DNA from: Nostoc sp. ATCC 43529
GTDB taxonomy: Bacteria; Cyanobacteriota; Cyanobacteriia; Cyanobacteriales; Nostocaceae
Direction: 5' to 3'
Assembly: GCA_003326205.1 (NCBI GenBank)
Contig: LWTK01000011.1
Span: forward strand, 62,001-126,000
DNA: 64,000 nucleotides
The notes beneath the pieces are model-generated. The model had not been told where the DNA came from. It did no database searches and saw only the letters and a list, made by a program, of their open reading frames with translations. A program made the position numbers and the translations under genes. How positions within the stretch are numbered: the first letter of the stretch is position 1; each line of letters begins with the position of its first letter. Below are positions 8,154-16,897 of the stretch, piece after piece.

Positions 8154-9398
8154 ATGGCCAATGCCCCAGTCCCCAATCCCCAATCCCCAGTCCCTACTCC
8201 CTTAACAACCGACACGATGGTGGAACAACTCAAGCCCCGCTATTCTGTTCTTTGGACGGACAAAATCGCCGAAGTACCGCAAAATGCCTGGAATGCTTTA
8301 GCAATGCCACTCAAAACACCATTTTTAGAGTGGGAGTGGCTGAATAATCTGGAAACTTCCAACAGTGCTACGGCTAAAACTGGTTGGTTGCCAAATCATT
8401 TGACGTTGTGGCGAGACAGAACACTCATTGCTGCTGCCCCACTTTATCTTAAAGGACACAGTTCTGGTGAGTTTGTCTTCGATCATCAATGGGCAGAGTT
8501 AAGCGATCGCATTGGCATACGATATTATCCTAAACTGCTGGGAATGACGCCATTTACCCCGGCCGAAGGTTATCGGTTTTTAATTGCCCCTGGAGAAGAT
8601 GAAGAAGAAATTACAGCGATAATCGTGCATGAAATTGACACTTTTTGTGCTAAAAATCGCATTTCTGGTTGTCATTTTCTCTTCGTCGATCCCCAATGGC
8701 GTCCTATATTGGAACGGCATGGTTTTACGAGTTGGCTGCACCACAGCTTCATTTGGGAAAATTCTGGTTTTAAAACTTTTGATGACTATTTGCAAGTATT
8801 TAATGCCAATCAGCGTCGCAACATCAAACGCGAACGTAAAGCTGTAGAAAAAGCAGGTTTGCGATTGCAACCATTAACTGGGGATCAAATTCCTAAGTCT
8901 TCGTTCCGTTTGATGTATGAGTTTTATACTGACACCTGTGATAAATTTGGTTGGTGGGGTAGCAAGTACCTTACACAGCGGTTTTTTGAACAGCTAGAGA
9001 CTGATTATCGGCATCGAGTTGTGTTTTTTGCCGCATATAGCGAAGCAGATAATTCTCATCCTTTAGGAATGTCCTTTTGTTTGTTTAAAGATGACAAACT
9101 CTATGGAAGGTATTGGGGAAGTTTTCAAGAAATAGATTGCTTGCATTTTGATGCTTGTTATTATGCACCGATTGAGTGGGCGATCGCTAACAATATCCAA
9201 TTTTTTGACCCTGGTGCCGGTGGACGCCATAAAAAACGGCGTGGCTTCCCCGCTATGCCCAATCACAGTCTGCACCGCTTTTACAATAATCGTTTAGGAC
9301 AAATTCTGCGCCCTTATATTAAAGAAGTCAATCAACTCGAACAGCAGGAGATTGAGGCGATTAATGCAGAGTTACCATTTAGTCAAAAAGGTGGTTGA
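8154..9398 (+). CDS. FemAB-like / GNAT-fold protein (PF04339-type)
   Basis: A 414-residue protein resembling the 'peptidogalycan biosynthesis/recognition' FemAB_like family: PLYLKGHSSGEFVFDHQWAE, the basic NANQRRNIKRERK stretch, and FYTDTCDKFGWWGSKYLTQRFF are characteristic, as is FDPGAGGRHKKRRGF near the end. These proteins have a double acyltransferase fold; the substrate is not established. Residues 1-21 are a Pro-rich string encoded by tandem-repeat DNA, so the original start may be the in-frame ATG at 8217 (MVEQLKPRYSV). An agaggag sequence at about 8136-8142 could serve the upstream ATG at 8154. Confidence 0.8.
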   Translation: MANAPVPNPQSPVPTPLTTDTMVEQLKPRYSVLWTDKIAEVPQNAWNALAMPLKTPFLEWEWLNNLETSNSATAKTGWLPNHLTLWRDRTLIAAAPLYLKGHSSGEFVFDHQWAELSDRIGIRYYPKLLGMTPFTPAEGYRFLIAPGEDEEEITAIIVHEIDTFCAKNRISGCHFLFVDPQWRPILERHGFTSWLHHSFIWENSGFKTFDDYLQVFNANQRRNIKRERKAVEKAGLRLQPLTGDQIPKSSFRLMYEFYTDTCDKFGWWGSKYLTQRFFEQLETDYRHRVVFFAAYSEADNSHPLGMSFCLFKDDKLYGRYWGSFQEIDCLHFDACYYAPIEWAIANNIQFFDPGAGGRHKKRRGFPAMPNHSLHRFYNNRLGQILRPYIKEVNQLEQQEIEAINAELPFSQKGG

Positions 9399-9529
9399 AG
9401 CAAGTAATTATTTTAATAACAGAGTTTGCCGAGCAATTAAGATTTACTCGGCAAACAGGTGTTAATTTTGCTAATTTTTGGAATTATAGAATTTAACTGC
9501 TAGTAAATCCCGATTTCTGCTACCAAAAG

Positions 9530-9652
9530 TCAAAATTCACCGTCTTGAATGCCTTCCCGAATAATTTCTTCTTGTTGTCGCATTGCTGCCGCCCATTCTA
9601 ATTTTCCTCTAGATTCTAAAATCGCAGCAGCTTTCTGTAAATCCTCAATCCC
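9530..9652 (-). pseudogene. Remnant of a lost gene (C-terminal fragment)
   Basis: On the minus strand an open stretch of about 40 codons reads GIEDLQKAAAILESRGK, then LEWAAAMRQQEEIIREGIQ and ends in TGA. It looks like the real helical C-terminus of a protein, but a stop codon lies directly upstream and no start codon or ribosome site is present. I read it as the last piece of a deleted gene. The family is not identified. Confidence 0.45.
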
Positions 9653-9763
9653 CTAAGTAAAAGCAATCAAAAATATCTGAAAGATATCAATAAGACTAAG
9701 GAAGATAAGAATTACACTTGAGATAGAGTGTAAAAACTCTTAAGAAAAAATTTCTTTTTGATA

Positions 9764-10153
9764 ATGCTTACGGATTTAATGGTTAAAGATTTAGCAGCAA
9801 TTGACGATCGACTTTCTCAGCGTCATATTGACCTCGACCCCGGTGGATATTTCATCATTTACTTGGATAGAGACGCAGGGTTAATTTATGCCAAGCATTT
9901 TACAAATGTAATTGACGAACGAGGTTTAGCAGTCGATCCAGAAACGGGAAAGGTAATTCCTGCACGAGGAAAGGTAGAACGAACTCACACCACAGTTTTT
10001 AGTGGCAGAACAGCTAAAGAACTTTGCGTGAAAATCTTTGAAGAAACTCAGCCTTGTCCAGTCACTCAATTAAATCATGCAGCTTATTTAGGTCGAGAAT
10101 TTATCCGGGCTGAAGTCGCTTTAGTCACAGAACAAGAATATGTTCAAGATTAA
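9764..10153 (+). CDS. DUF4346-family protein
   Basis: A 129-residue soluble protein. DPGGYFIIYLDRDAGLIYAKHF at the start of the domain and LNHAAYLGREFIRAEVAL at its end match the DUF4346 pattern as I know it; a related domain is found attached to dihydropteroate-synthase-like proteins. The function is unknown. The ATG at 9764 was chosen over the TTG two codons upstream. Long tandem repeats follow the stop codon. Confidence 0.75.
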   Translation: MLTDLMVKDLAAIDDRLSQRHIDLDPGGYFIIYLDRDAGLIYAKHFTNVIDERGLAVDPETGKVIPARGKVERTHTTVFSGRTAKELCVKIFEETQPCPVTQLNHAAYLGREFIRAEVALVTEQEYVQD

Positions 10154-10159
10154 GAGGAG

Positions 10160-10430
10160 ATTAGAAGTGAGGAGTTAAGAGTGAGGAGTGAGGAGTTAAG
10201 AGTGAGGAGTGAGGAGTTAATAATTAAAAGTTAAGAGTGTTAAGACAGAAAATGTTAAGAGTGAGAGTTAAAAATTAAAAGTTAGAAATTCACCACTCCT
10301 AACTCCTAACTCCTAACCCCTAACTCCTAACCCCTAACTCCTAACTCCTAACTCCTAACTCCTAACCCCTAACTCCTAACTCCTAACTCCTAACCCATAA
10401 CTCCTAACTCCTAACTCCTAACTTTGCCAT
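10160..10430. repeat. Long heptameric repeat tract with opposed halves (gaggagtta / ctcctaac)
   Basis: The left part carries imperfect gtgaggagttaaga units, the right part more than ten copies of ctcctaa or ccctaac heptamers. The halves are roughly complementary, so the transcript or single strand could form a very long hairpin between the convergent DUF4346 and Psb32 genes, possibly acting as a bidirectional terminator. Confidence 0.8.
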
Positions 10431-11173
10431 TACCCATCAGATGATGGCTGATTTATCTGGTAGATGTAGTAAGTCGCCATTGGAATAACGGTGGCGGCAA
10501 TTAGTAATCCTATTACCCAAGCTGTGGCACTACCTTGGACAGCTTTAGTTTCTTCTGCATTTTTGAAGGTACCTTCTACCTGCACCTCATCAGCGATTTG
10601 GGGTGGCCCTGGATCGGGTTTGCCTGAAAGGACAGCAACAAGGCGATCGCTAGTCTCGATAAATGCTTGGTTATATTTGTTGCCTTTACGTAACGGCGTA
10701 CTTAGGGTTTCATTAGCTACACTCTCAGCAATCGAGTCTGTGAGCAAAGACTTAATGCGATCGCCAGTAATAATAGCGGTACTGTTAGTCGCTGTGTCAA
10801 GAACCAATAAAGTTTGACTAGCTTGGGCTTCTTTTGTGGGAAACCATTTTTCAAACAGTTCTTTAGTAAAACTTTCGGCTGTTTCGCCGTAGTCAAAGTG
10901 ACGAATGGTAACGATTCTGACTTCATTACCGGTCTGTTTTGCCAAATCCTCGAAAGCGCTGCTAATCTTACCTTCATTCAAACGACTGATGACTTCACCT
11001 TGATCTAAAACCCAGGTGTCATTCCCTGATGTGAGGTTGGGTATTTGATACACACCCGTGGCTAAAGCAGGTGCGCTAAACAGCGTTGCTGCTAAAATAA
11101 CCGTCACTAATGGTAAAATTAGCCGGGCAAAATGTTCTTTATTGCTAAATAATTGCTTGATGAGCTGTTTCAT
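10430..11173 (-). CDS. psb32: Psb32-like TPM-domain thylakoid protein
   Basis: About 247 residues from the ATG at 11173 (an in-frame upstream start adds ten residues). An N-terminal signal peptide ends near LFSAPALA, and a TPM domain follows with VYQIPNLTSG, VLDQGEVISRLNEGKIS, VRIVTIRHFDYG and LLVLDTATNSTAIITGD. A C-terminal helix (AWVIGLLIAATVIPMATYYIY) anchors it. This architecture matches cyanobacterial Psb32, the relative of plant TLP18.3, which protects and helps repair photosystem II. The neighbours give no extra information. Confidence 0.85.
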   Translation of the reverse strand: MKQLIKQLFSNKEHFARLILPLVTVILAATLFSAPALATGVYQIPNLTSGNDTWVLDQGEVISRLNEGKISSAFEDLAKQTGNEVRIVTIRHFDYGETAESFTKELFEKWFPTKEAQASQTLLVLDTATNSTAIITGDRIKSLLTDSIAESVANETLSTPLRKGNKYNQAFIETSDRLVAVLSGKPDPGPPQIADEVQVEGTFKNAEETKAVQGSATAWVIGLLIAATVIPMATYYIYQINQPSSDG

Positions 11174-11358
11174 CGTATTAACTCTAAGACGGGCTTGCAC
11201 CAAAAATACTATAGAACCGCTGTAAAAATCATCTAGTTCTCAGTTTTCTCCAACAGAAAGTTTCTCCTGCTACCAGCAGATATATATTTTACAGGATTTT
11301 TTTATTGCACAAATTTGTGATAAGTGGACTGCAAGCATTAATCTTGACGCTAATACAT

Positions 11359-11501
11359 CTGCTACTTGCAAGAAATACCGCCCTTGCGGGAATTAACCCA
11401 AATGCTGAGGGCGGAATTTGCAAACCATCTAGAAATGATATCGTACTTATGAATATTTTTGGTAGAATCAACGAGATTTTTTTGATATCTGCAAGTAGCA
11501 G
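11359..11501. mobile_element. Possible MITE-like element with 12-bp inverted ends
   Basis: ctgctacttgca at 11359-11370 is exactly repeated in reverse complement at 11490-11501. The 143-bp interval also contains a smaller ccgccct/agggcgg stem. There is no credible coding sequence. The size and inverted ends suggest a non-autonomous element; no target-site duplication was established. Confidence 0.45.
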
Positions 11502-11505
11502 AGAA

Positions 11506-11550
11506 TAGGGAACAGGGAACAGGGAACAGGGAACAGGTAACAGGCAATAG
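11506..11550. repeat. Heptameric tandem repeat (gggaaca)
   Basis: Direct copies of gggaaca, drifting to gtaacag and gcaatag at the right end. It directly abuts the inverted-end element on its left. Confidence 0.75.
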
Positions 11551-11617
11551 GCTTATACCGTTTCCTGATGAAGCTGCACAAAACTCTGTTAATCTCTTCT
11601 TTGTTGGCGTACTTGGC

Positions 11618-11685
11618 GTACTTGGCGGTAGCCTGCGGCAAGGCGCTTCTCTTCTCCTGTCGGAGACGCTGCACGAACGCGTCTA
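11618..11685. repeat. Dispersed GC-rich repeat
   Basis: The block with cctgcggcaaggcgcttctc and a cggagacgctgc...gcgtct core stands out from its AT-rich surroundings and looks like a Nostoc-type dispersed repeat. The assignment rests on recognition of the motif only. Confidence 0.45.
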
Positions 11686-11865
11686 CATTTTTTAATATTC
11701 TGTGCATCTTCATAAAGAATTGGATTAAAAGTCTTACTGCTATGGGAATCCTAAATCAGACACAAACAAATCTGTTCCCCCAACCCTTTTGCCTGCCGCA
11801 CGAGTAGTTTGTAAATTAAATGAAATTGCTATATAAGTTCAATTTGTATCAATATCAATAAATAC

Positions 11866-12546
11866 ATGACTATAATTCTCACTAATGATGATGGTATTGA
11901 CGCTCCTGGTATCCGAGCGTTGGTAAAAGCTGTAAACGGCAAAAATGCTATTATTGCGGCTCCTGTGGATCATCTGTCTGGCTGCGGACATCAAGTCACC
12001 ACAACTCGTGCGATCAACCTCCAACGACGTTCTGAAACTGAGTATGCAATCGCTGGTACTCCCGCTGATTGTGTGAGAATCGCTTTAACACAAATTACAC
12101 CGGATGTCAAATTTGTACTTTCAGGTATCAACGCTGGCGGTAACTTAGGAGTTGATGTCTACATTTCTGGCACAGTTGCTGCTGTGCGAGAAGCTGCAAT
12201 GCACGGGATTCCAGGAATTGCCATTTCTCACTATCGCAAAGCGAAGCAAAATTTTGATTGGGATCTGGCTGCTAAATTTACAGCTGAAGTTTTGGGGGAA
12301 TTACTCAACCGTCCCCTGGAACCTGGATGTTTTTGGAATGTAAATTTGCCACATCTGCAACCAGGAGAACCAGATCCTAAAATGGTGTTTTGCCAACCCT
12401 GTATCAAACCTTTGCCGGTGAATTATCGCATTGAAGGTAATGATTTTTATTATGTTGGAGAGTATGGCAAACGCGATCGCACTCCTGGTAGCGATGTGGA
12501 TGTATGTTTTTCCGGCAATATCGCCGTAACTCAGTTGAGAGTTTGA
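11866..12546 (+). CDS. surE: 5'/3'-nucleotidase SurE
   Basis: A 226-residue metal-dependent nucleotidase that removes phosphate from nucleoside monophosphates. The N-terminal LTNDDGIDAPGI motif supplies the metal-binding Asp residues, SGCGH the conserved serine loop, AGTPADCVRIAL and SGINAGGNLGVDVYISGTV the other family signatures. It is complete and slightly shorter than typical SurE. It stands alone between repeat-rich gaps. Confidence 0.93.
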   Translation: MTIILTNDDGIDAPGIRALVKAVNGKNAIIAAPVDHLSGCGHQVTTTRAINLQRRSETEYAIAGTPADCVRIALTQITPDVKFVLSGINAGGNLGVDVYISGTVAAVREAAMHGIPGIAISHYRKAKQNFDWDLAAKFTAEVLGELLNRPLEPGCFWNVNLPHLQPGEPDPKMVFCQPCIKPLPVNYRIEGNDFYYVGEYGKRDRTPGSDVDVCFSGNIAVTQLRV

Positions 12547-12714
12547 TATCAGGCAAAAGGCAAAAGGCAAAAGTAAAAAGATGTATTGATTTAAATATTT
12601 CTTTTTGCTTTTATAGCACAAGCCTTGGTGGTTAAGACATCGACAGATGATAAAACTCAGACAAAAAAAGACTTTTCACCCAGTCCCTAGTCACCAGTCC
12701 CTTGCTATATCTTT

Positions 12715-13014
12715 TTAATCAGTATCTCCTTTAATTAAATACATAAATCTATCTAGAGTTTGTGTCAGATCGTTGAGTTTTTGCAGGGAATTTTGCTGAG
12801 ATTCGGCGAGAGTTTGTACCGCGTCGCATAAAGCAACAATTTGATAGCCTTGCTGCTGCACCTGCTGTCCTTGTGCTTCGAGTTGTGTGCTGACAGTCTC
12901 CAATCTTTCCGCGAGACGTTCGATTGTTTCTGTCGTCGAAAGTACTGCTTCTCCAATTTGTTCCACAATAGATTCCAAACGATTTATTTTTACTTCAACT
13001 CCTGTTGCAATCAT
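12715..13014 (-). CDS. Small coiled-coil protein of unknown function
   Basis: A 99-residue protein that is almost entirely heptad-patterned helix (NRLESIVEQIGEAVLSTTET, IERLAERLETVSTQLEAQ and so on), with a Gln-rich centre. No domain is recognised. An RNA-independent structural or scaffolding role is possible but is only inferred. Codon use resembles its neighbours. Confidence 0.6.
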   Translation of the reverse strand: MIATGVEVKINRLESIVEQIGEAVLSTTETIERLAERLETVSTQLEAQGQQVQQQGYQIVALCDAVQTLAESQQNSLQKLNDLTQTLDRFMYLIKGDTD

Positions 13015-13861
13015 TTGTTTACCACCTTAATTTTGAGAGAGCATATTAGTAAAATTCCTAATTTCAATTGAAATAATTAATTTCAGTACAAACATTAGAT
13101 AACACTATCATTCCGATACTATGTCTGATTTTGTTGTTTGATGCATCTACCCAATGTTGTGTTTAAGTGCTTATCTTGTTCCGCTTTGATTTTTGAATTT
13201 TTCTGTGTAAGTAGGCAGTACGCAACAGGTAATCAGGTTTTTTGAGTTGAGAGCGAGTTTTTTCAAAAATCAAATAGGAGTTTTCTAAGTACTGAATGAA
13301 TTGCAATTTTTAATCAATCTTGTTGATTAGATATCTAAAATAATTAACCATCCAGAATAATACTTATTATTTTTTAGCTTTAATTGATACAAATCCTATC
13401 TCCTTATGAATTTTATCAAGCCAAGATTGAGTCAATCTACAGTTACAATCAATATTTTTAATAAGGCTAAGTTTATAGTCTTATTAATTTTAAGTAATTA
13501 TACCTTTGTTGTTTAACATTTCGTCAAACAATCGAGCAAGACGATAAATCAGGATTCTCCTAAGTACCAATTCTCAGTTTTGAGAATTGCAATTTACATT
13601 TCACTTTCAGTACAGACTAAGAGGAGCGATTGTAGGAATATTAATTTTATTCCTTTTATTTATGCCGATCGCCATCGCTGACAAAATCAATTAGTCTAAA
13701 TTTTCCTGACTCAAAACGCGATGCACTTCGAGAGCAACTATGTATGTATTTGCCAATAAATCTTAATTAGTTTTACTAGTTGTAGGAACAGATGCCGGGG
13801 ACACACAGTTAGCTATGCATCCCTACCAATGACTGTATTTTATTGAACTAAAATACTTGAT
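13015..13861. other. AT-rich intergenic gap
   Basis: About 850 bases without a supportable gene. It contains one HIP1-like site and long T/A runs, but no convincing tRNA, hairpin or conserved open frame. Confidence 0.5.
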
Positions 13862-14548
13862 TTAGACAATCGAATTGCTCAAAAACACAATCGCGATCGC
13901 GCACAAACAAAAGCCGACAATACTAATTTTTCGGGGTACAATTCGGTTAATTTCGCTCATACCCATCCCACTACCAATTTCTCTAACACTCATGGTAACT
14001 GCAAACTGAGTTAAGGTTATACCTAGTATGTAAGCAACCAAAGGTATTATTCCTGTACCAGTAATTGATTGTCCATGAGCGTAACCCTGAAATAAACCAA
14101 CACTAATACCCACCAGAGCAAGTAACATAAAGTTTACTTGATTTGCGTTGATTAGCATTGTGCCTAAGAAAATAGTAGAAATACTTATGGCTATTTCTAT
14201 TCCCGGTATATTTATCTGGAATAAATGAATTATAGTCCCCAAAATTACTGCTAAGACAAAATATCCAACTATCAAAGCGCCACGAAGAAATATAGCTGAC
14301 AGTAAGCCAATAGCAACAATACCAACTAAACATTTTGAGTTGATGACTGGATCTGCTATTCCCCAGATAAAGCCTTCCCAGTAGTTAGAGATGGCGTGAA
14401 CAGCAGGCGTTCCACTCCACGAACTCAGCAAGCTAATTAATATCAGAGCTGCGATCGCTGCAATATGGCGATCGACCACCTCCAAGGTATAAAATTCCGG
14501 TGTAGCACGGAATTCTGATAATTTAGTTTTGAACATAGCTATATGCAA
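13862..14548 (-). CDS. HupE/UreJ-like membrane protein
   Basis: A 228-residue protein with about six or seven hydrophobic helices. The late segment GLFQGYAHGQSI matches the GYAHG motif of HupE/UreJ proteins, which are proposed nickel or cobalt permeases. The first family motif, normally HPxxGxDH, is here only ADPVINSKCL, so the early metal-binding His residues are missing. Metal transport is therefore uncertain. No hydrogenase or urease gene lies next to it. An alternative start is the ATG at 14536. Confidence 0.6.
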   Translation of the reverse strand: MHIAMFKTKLSEFRATPEFYTLEVVDRHIAAIAALILISLLSSWSGTPAVHAISNYWEGFIWGIADPVINSKCLVGIVAIGLLSAIFLRGALIVGYFVLAVILGTIIHLFQINIPGIEIAISISTIFLGTMLINANQVNFMLLALVGISVGLFQGYAHGQSITGTGIIPLVAYILGITLTQFAVTMSVREIGSGMGMSEINRIVPRKISIVGFCLCAIAIVFLSNSIV

Positions 14549-14770
14549 AATTAGGTTTTTCGGTAATTTATACTACCCACCTACTTTCAAAAACTAACGT
14601 GATAATAACGATAAATCATCTTAACTTTATAAAGTTATGTAAAGTTTCAGTAGCGATCGCAGTATGCGAGTATTTAGTGTATCAATAATTACTATGTATT
14701 AAGATTTAAGAGGCGATTACTGGGTTACTATATAGTGGAATTGCATAAGCGCCTAGTATAATATCCTTTA

Positions 14771-15985
14771 ATGAGATTTATTTTAGCGATCGCCACAATA
14801 CTTGCTTTGGAATTTTCTACCACACAAGCTATTGCTGCTCCTGTGTTCACTCCTAAAAGCTTTACACATTGGTGTGAGCAGAAATCAACTTTACCTCTTG
14901 AGACAAAACATACTGTTGAGGTACTGTTAAGTATCGCTCAAACTGAAGATTGCAAGCAGGCTAACCAAAAGCTCACCAAGCTGACTTCTATCTACCTCTT
15001 TGGAAGGCAAATCAGCGATATCAAGCCTTTATCTCATCTGACTAATTTGACTAAACTCGACCTCGGTTTCAATCAAATTAGCGATATTAAGCCTCTGTCT
15101 AATCTCACGAATTTAACTAAACTCTCCCTGACCTCAAACCAAATTAGTGATATCAAGGCTTTGTCCAACCTGACTAATTTGACTAAACTCTCCCTAGATT
15201 CAAATCAAATCACAGATCTCAAGCCTTTGTCCGTTTTGACTAATTTAACTGAACTCAAGCTTGGCTCAAATCAAATCAGCGATATCAAACCTTTGTCCGT
15301 TCTGGCTAATTTAATTAAACTCTCCCTTGATTCAAATAAAATTAGTAATATCAAACCTTTATCTGTTCTGTCTAATTTAACTGAACTCTCTCTTACTTCA
15401 AATCAAATCAGTGATATTAAGCCTTTGTCAGTTTTGACTAATTTAAATACTCTCTTCCTTGACTCGAATAAAATCAGCGATATCAAGCCTTTGTCAGTTT
15501 TGACTAATTTAACTGTTCTCTTACTGGGTTTAAATCAAATCAGTAATATTAAGCCTCTGTCTAATCTCACGAATTTGACTATTCTCTACCTCGACTCAAA
15601 TCAAATTAGCGATATCAATTCTTTGTCTAATCTCACTAATTTAGCTTCTCTTTTCCTCAATTTCAACCAAATCAGCGATATCAAGCCTTTGTCTACTCTG
15701 ACTAATTTAACTACTCTCTACCTCGAATCAAATCAAATTAGTAATATTATACCTTTATCGGCTCTGAATAATTTAGATCTCCTGGGTCTCAAATACAATA
15801 AAATTAGCGATGTCAAGCCTTTGTCTAATTTAAATAAGTTGATTGTTCTTGGTCTGGAATCAAATATAATTAGGGATATAAAGTCTTTATCTGGTCTGAC
15901 AAAATTGAATTTTCTTAGAGTTAAAAACAACCCGATCACAGACAAAATATGTCCTGTAAAACCAGAAGCTATTTGTACATTTTAA
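14771..15985 (+). CDS. Secreted leucine-rich-repeat protein (internalin/SDS22-type repeats)
   Basis: A 404-residue protein. A signal peptide (MRFILAIATILALEFSTTQA) is followed by a short Cys-containing cap and then fourteen 22-residue leucine-rich repeats with the pattern LTxLxLxSNQISDIKPLSNLTN, and a final capping repeat ending in Cys. The repeats are very even, and the 66-bp DNA units are similar to each other, which indicates recent expansion. The protein is probably periplasmic or extracellular and binds protein or sugar ligands; the partner is unknown. Its stop codon directly touches the stop codon of the convergent SGNH gene. Confidence 0.88.
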   Translation: MRFILAIATILALEFSTTQAIAAPVFTPKSFTHWCEQKSTLPLETKHTVEVLLSIAQTEDCKQANQKLTKLTSIYLFGRQISDIKPLSHLTNLTKLDLGFNQISDIKPLSNLTNLTKLSLTSNQISDIKALSNLTNLTKLSLDSNQITDLKPLSVLTNLTELKLGSNQISDIKPLSVLANLIKLSLDSNKISNIKPLSVLSNLTELSLTSNQISDIKPLSVLTNLNTLFLDSNKISDIKPLSVLTNLTVLLLGLNQISNIKPLSNLTNLTILYLDSNQISDINSLSNLTNLASLFLNFNQISDIKPLSTLTNLTTLYLESNQISNIIPLSALNNLDLLGLKYNKISDVKPLSNLNKLIVLGLESNIIRDIKSLSGLTKLNFLRVKNNPITDKICPVKPEAICTF

Positions 15986-16798
15986 TCATTTTCTGACGAT
16001 GCTCTCAACTATATTTTGAATTATTTTGGCATCTGTTTCACTTAAATTTTCCAACTCAATTCTATTGCTTGCTTGTGGATTACTAGAATTAGTAGTATAT
16101 ATCCGACGAATCAAACCTACAGGACTATTTCCATAAAAAGTTGTGTAAAATACACATGCTGCGACATAGGAACCAATAGGATTAGGATGACTTCCATCCG
16201 AACTATAAAGGTTTAATTTTGGATTTGCTTCTTGAACTTTCTGCCAAACAATTCCCACAGGTGCAACTTTAGCATTGAGTTGTTTAGCAATGTTCGTGTA
16301 GGAATCAGTCAATATTTGTTGCGTTTCTGGTTGATTTTCCCTTGCCCAAGTTAGGTAAAATACAGTTTGAGAATTAACTCGCTTAATCTGGGCATCAAAC
16401 AAACTGGCGTACTTATACATTTCTTGGGGATTAGTAATGGGTAAAGTACTCTGTTCTTGCAGTACTACATAATCCCAATTTTTTGCTTTTAAAACCTTGA
16501 GTGCTTCACCACGTTTCCAGTGATTTTTAAGCGTAGCTCCTCCTACCACAACCATTTCACTTTCGAGAGTTCTGGTTTCTTTTGCCGATTCAGCCAACTG
16601 TTGCGTTAACCAAGGTAGGTCATTGAAATAGGTATAGCTATTACCAATAAATAAAACTCTCATTGATTCTTGTTCGGCTACTTGCAGGGGAGTTTTTTCA
16701 ACCTGCCTGCCGAACATTTTAAATAAAGCAATCATCAAAAATAGAAATAAACATACATATAGCAGTCCTAAACGAGAAAATGAAATCTTGTTAACCAC
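15986..16798 (-). CDS. Membrane-anchored SGNH/GDSL-type hydrolase
   Basis: A 270-residue protein. A single N-terminal helix (LGLLYVCLFLFLMIALF) precedes the hydrolase domain. FIGNSYTYFNDLP holds the catalytic serine, VVVGGATL the oxyanion glycine, and DGSHPNPIGSY the catalytic Asp and His. It is probably a periplasmic esterase or acetylhydrolase acting on polysaccharide or lipid. The start is GTG at 16798. It is convergent with the leucine-rich-repeat gene, with no bases between the two stop codons. Confidence 0.8.
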   Translation of the reverse strand: MVNKISFSRLGLLYVCLFLFLMIALFKMFGRQVEKTPLQVAEQESMRVLFIGNSYTYFNDLPWLTQQLAESAKETRTLESEMVVVGGATLKNHWKRGEALKVLKAKNWDYVVLQEQSTLPITNPQEMYKYASLFDAQIKRVNSQTVFYLTWARENQPETQQILTDSYTNIAKQLNAKVAPVGIVWQKVQEANPKLNLYSSDGSHPNPIGSYVAACVFYTTFYGNSPVGLIRRIYTTNSSNPQASNRIELENLSETDAKIIQNIVESIVRK

Positions 16799-16849
16799 GC
16801 TGTTTATCGTTGACTCTTAACACTCAACCACCGCTAATTGATTCTGAAT

Positions 16850-16890
16850 TCTGAATTCTGTTAGCGCAGCGGGGCGTAGCCCATTCTGTA
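16850..16890. repeat. Short repeat block with gaattct units and a GC-rich core
   Basis: gaattctgaattctg units flank a gcgcagcggggcgtagcc core in the gap between the SGNH and ABC exporter genes. The same gaattctg unit recurs near 40680 and 41810. Confidence 0.55.
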
Positions 16891-16897
16891 TTCTTCT

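Noticed and set aside
8154..8216. True N-terminal residues of the FemAB-like protein
   Set aside because: They are a Pro-rich string from tandem-repeat DNA; kept in the feature as the longest frame but flagged as uncertain.
11289..11471. Small frames within the 11359 element
   Set aside because: No domain, short, and within a likely non-coding element.
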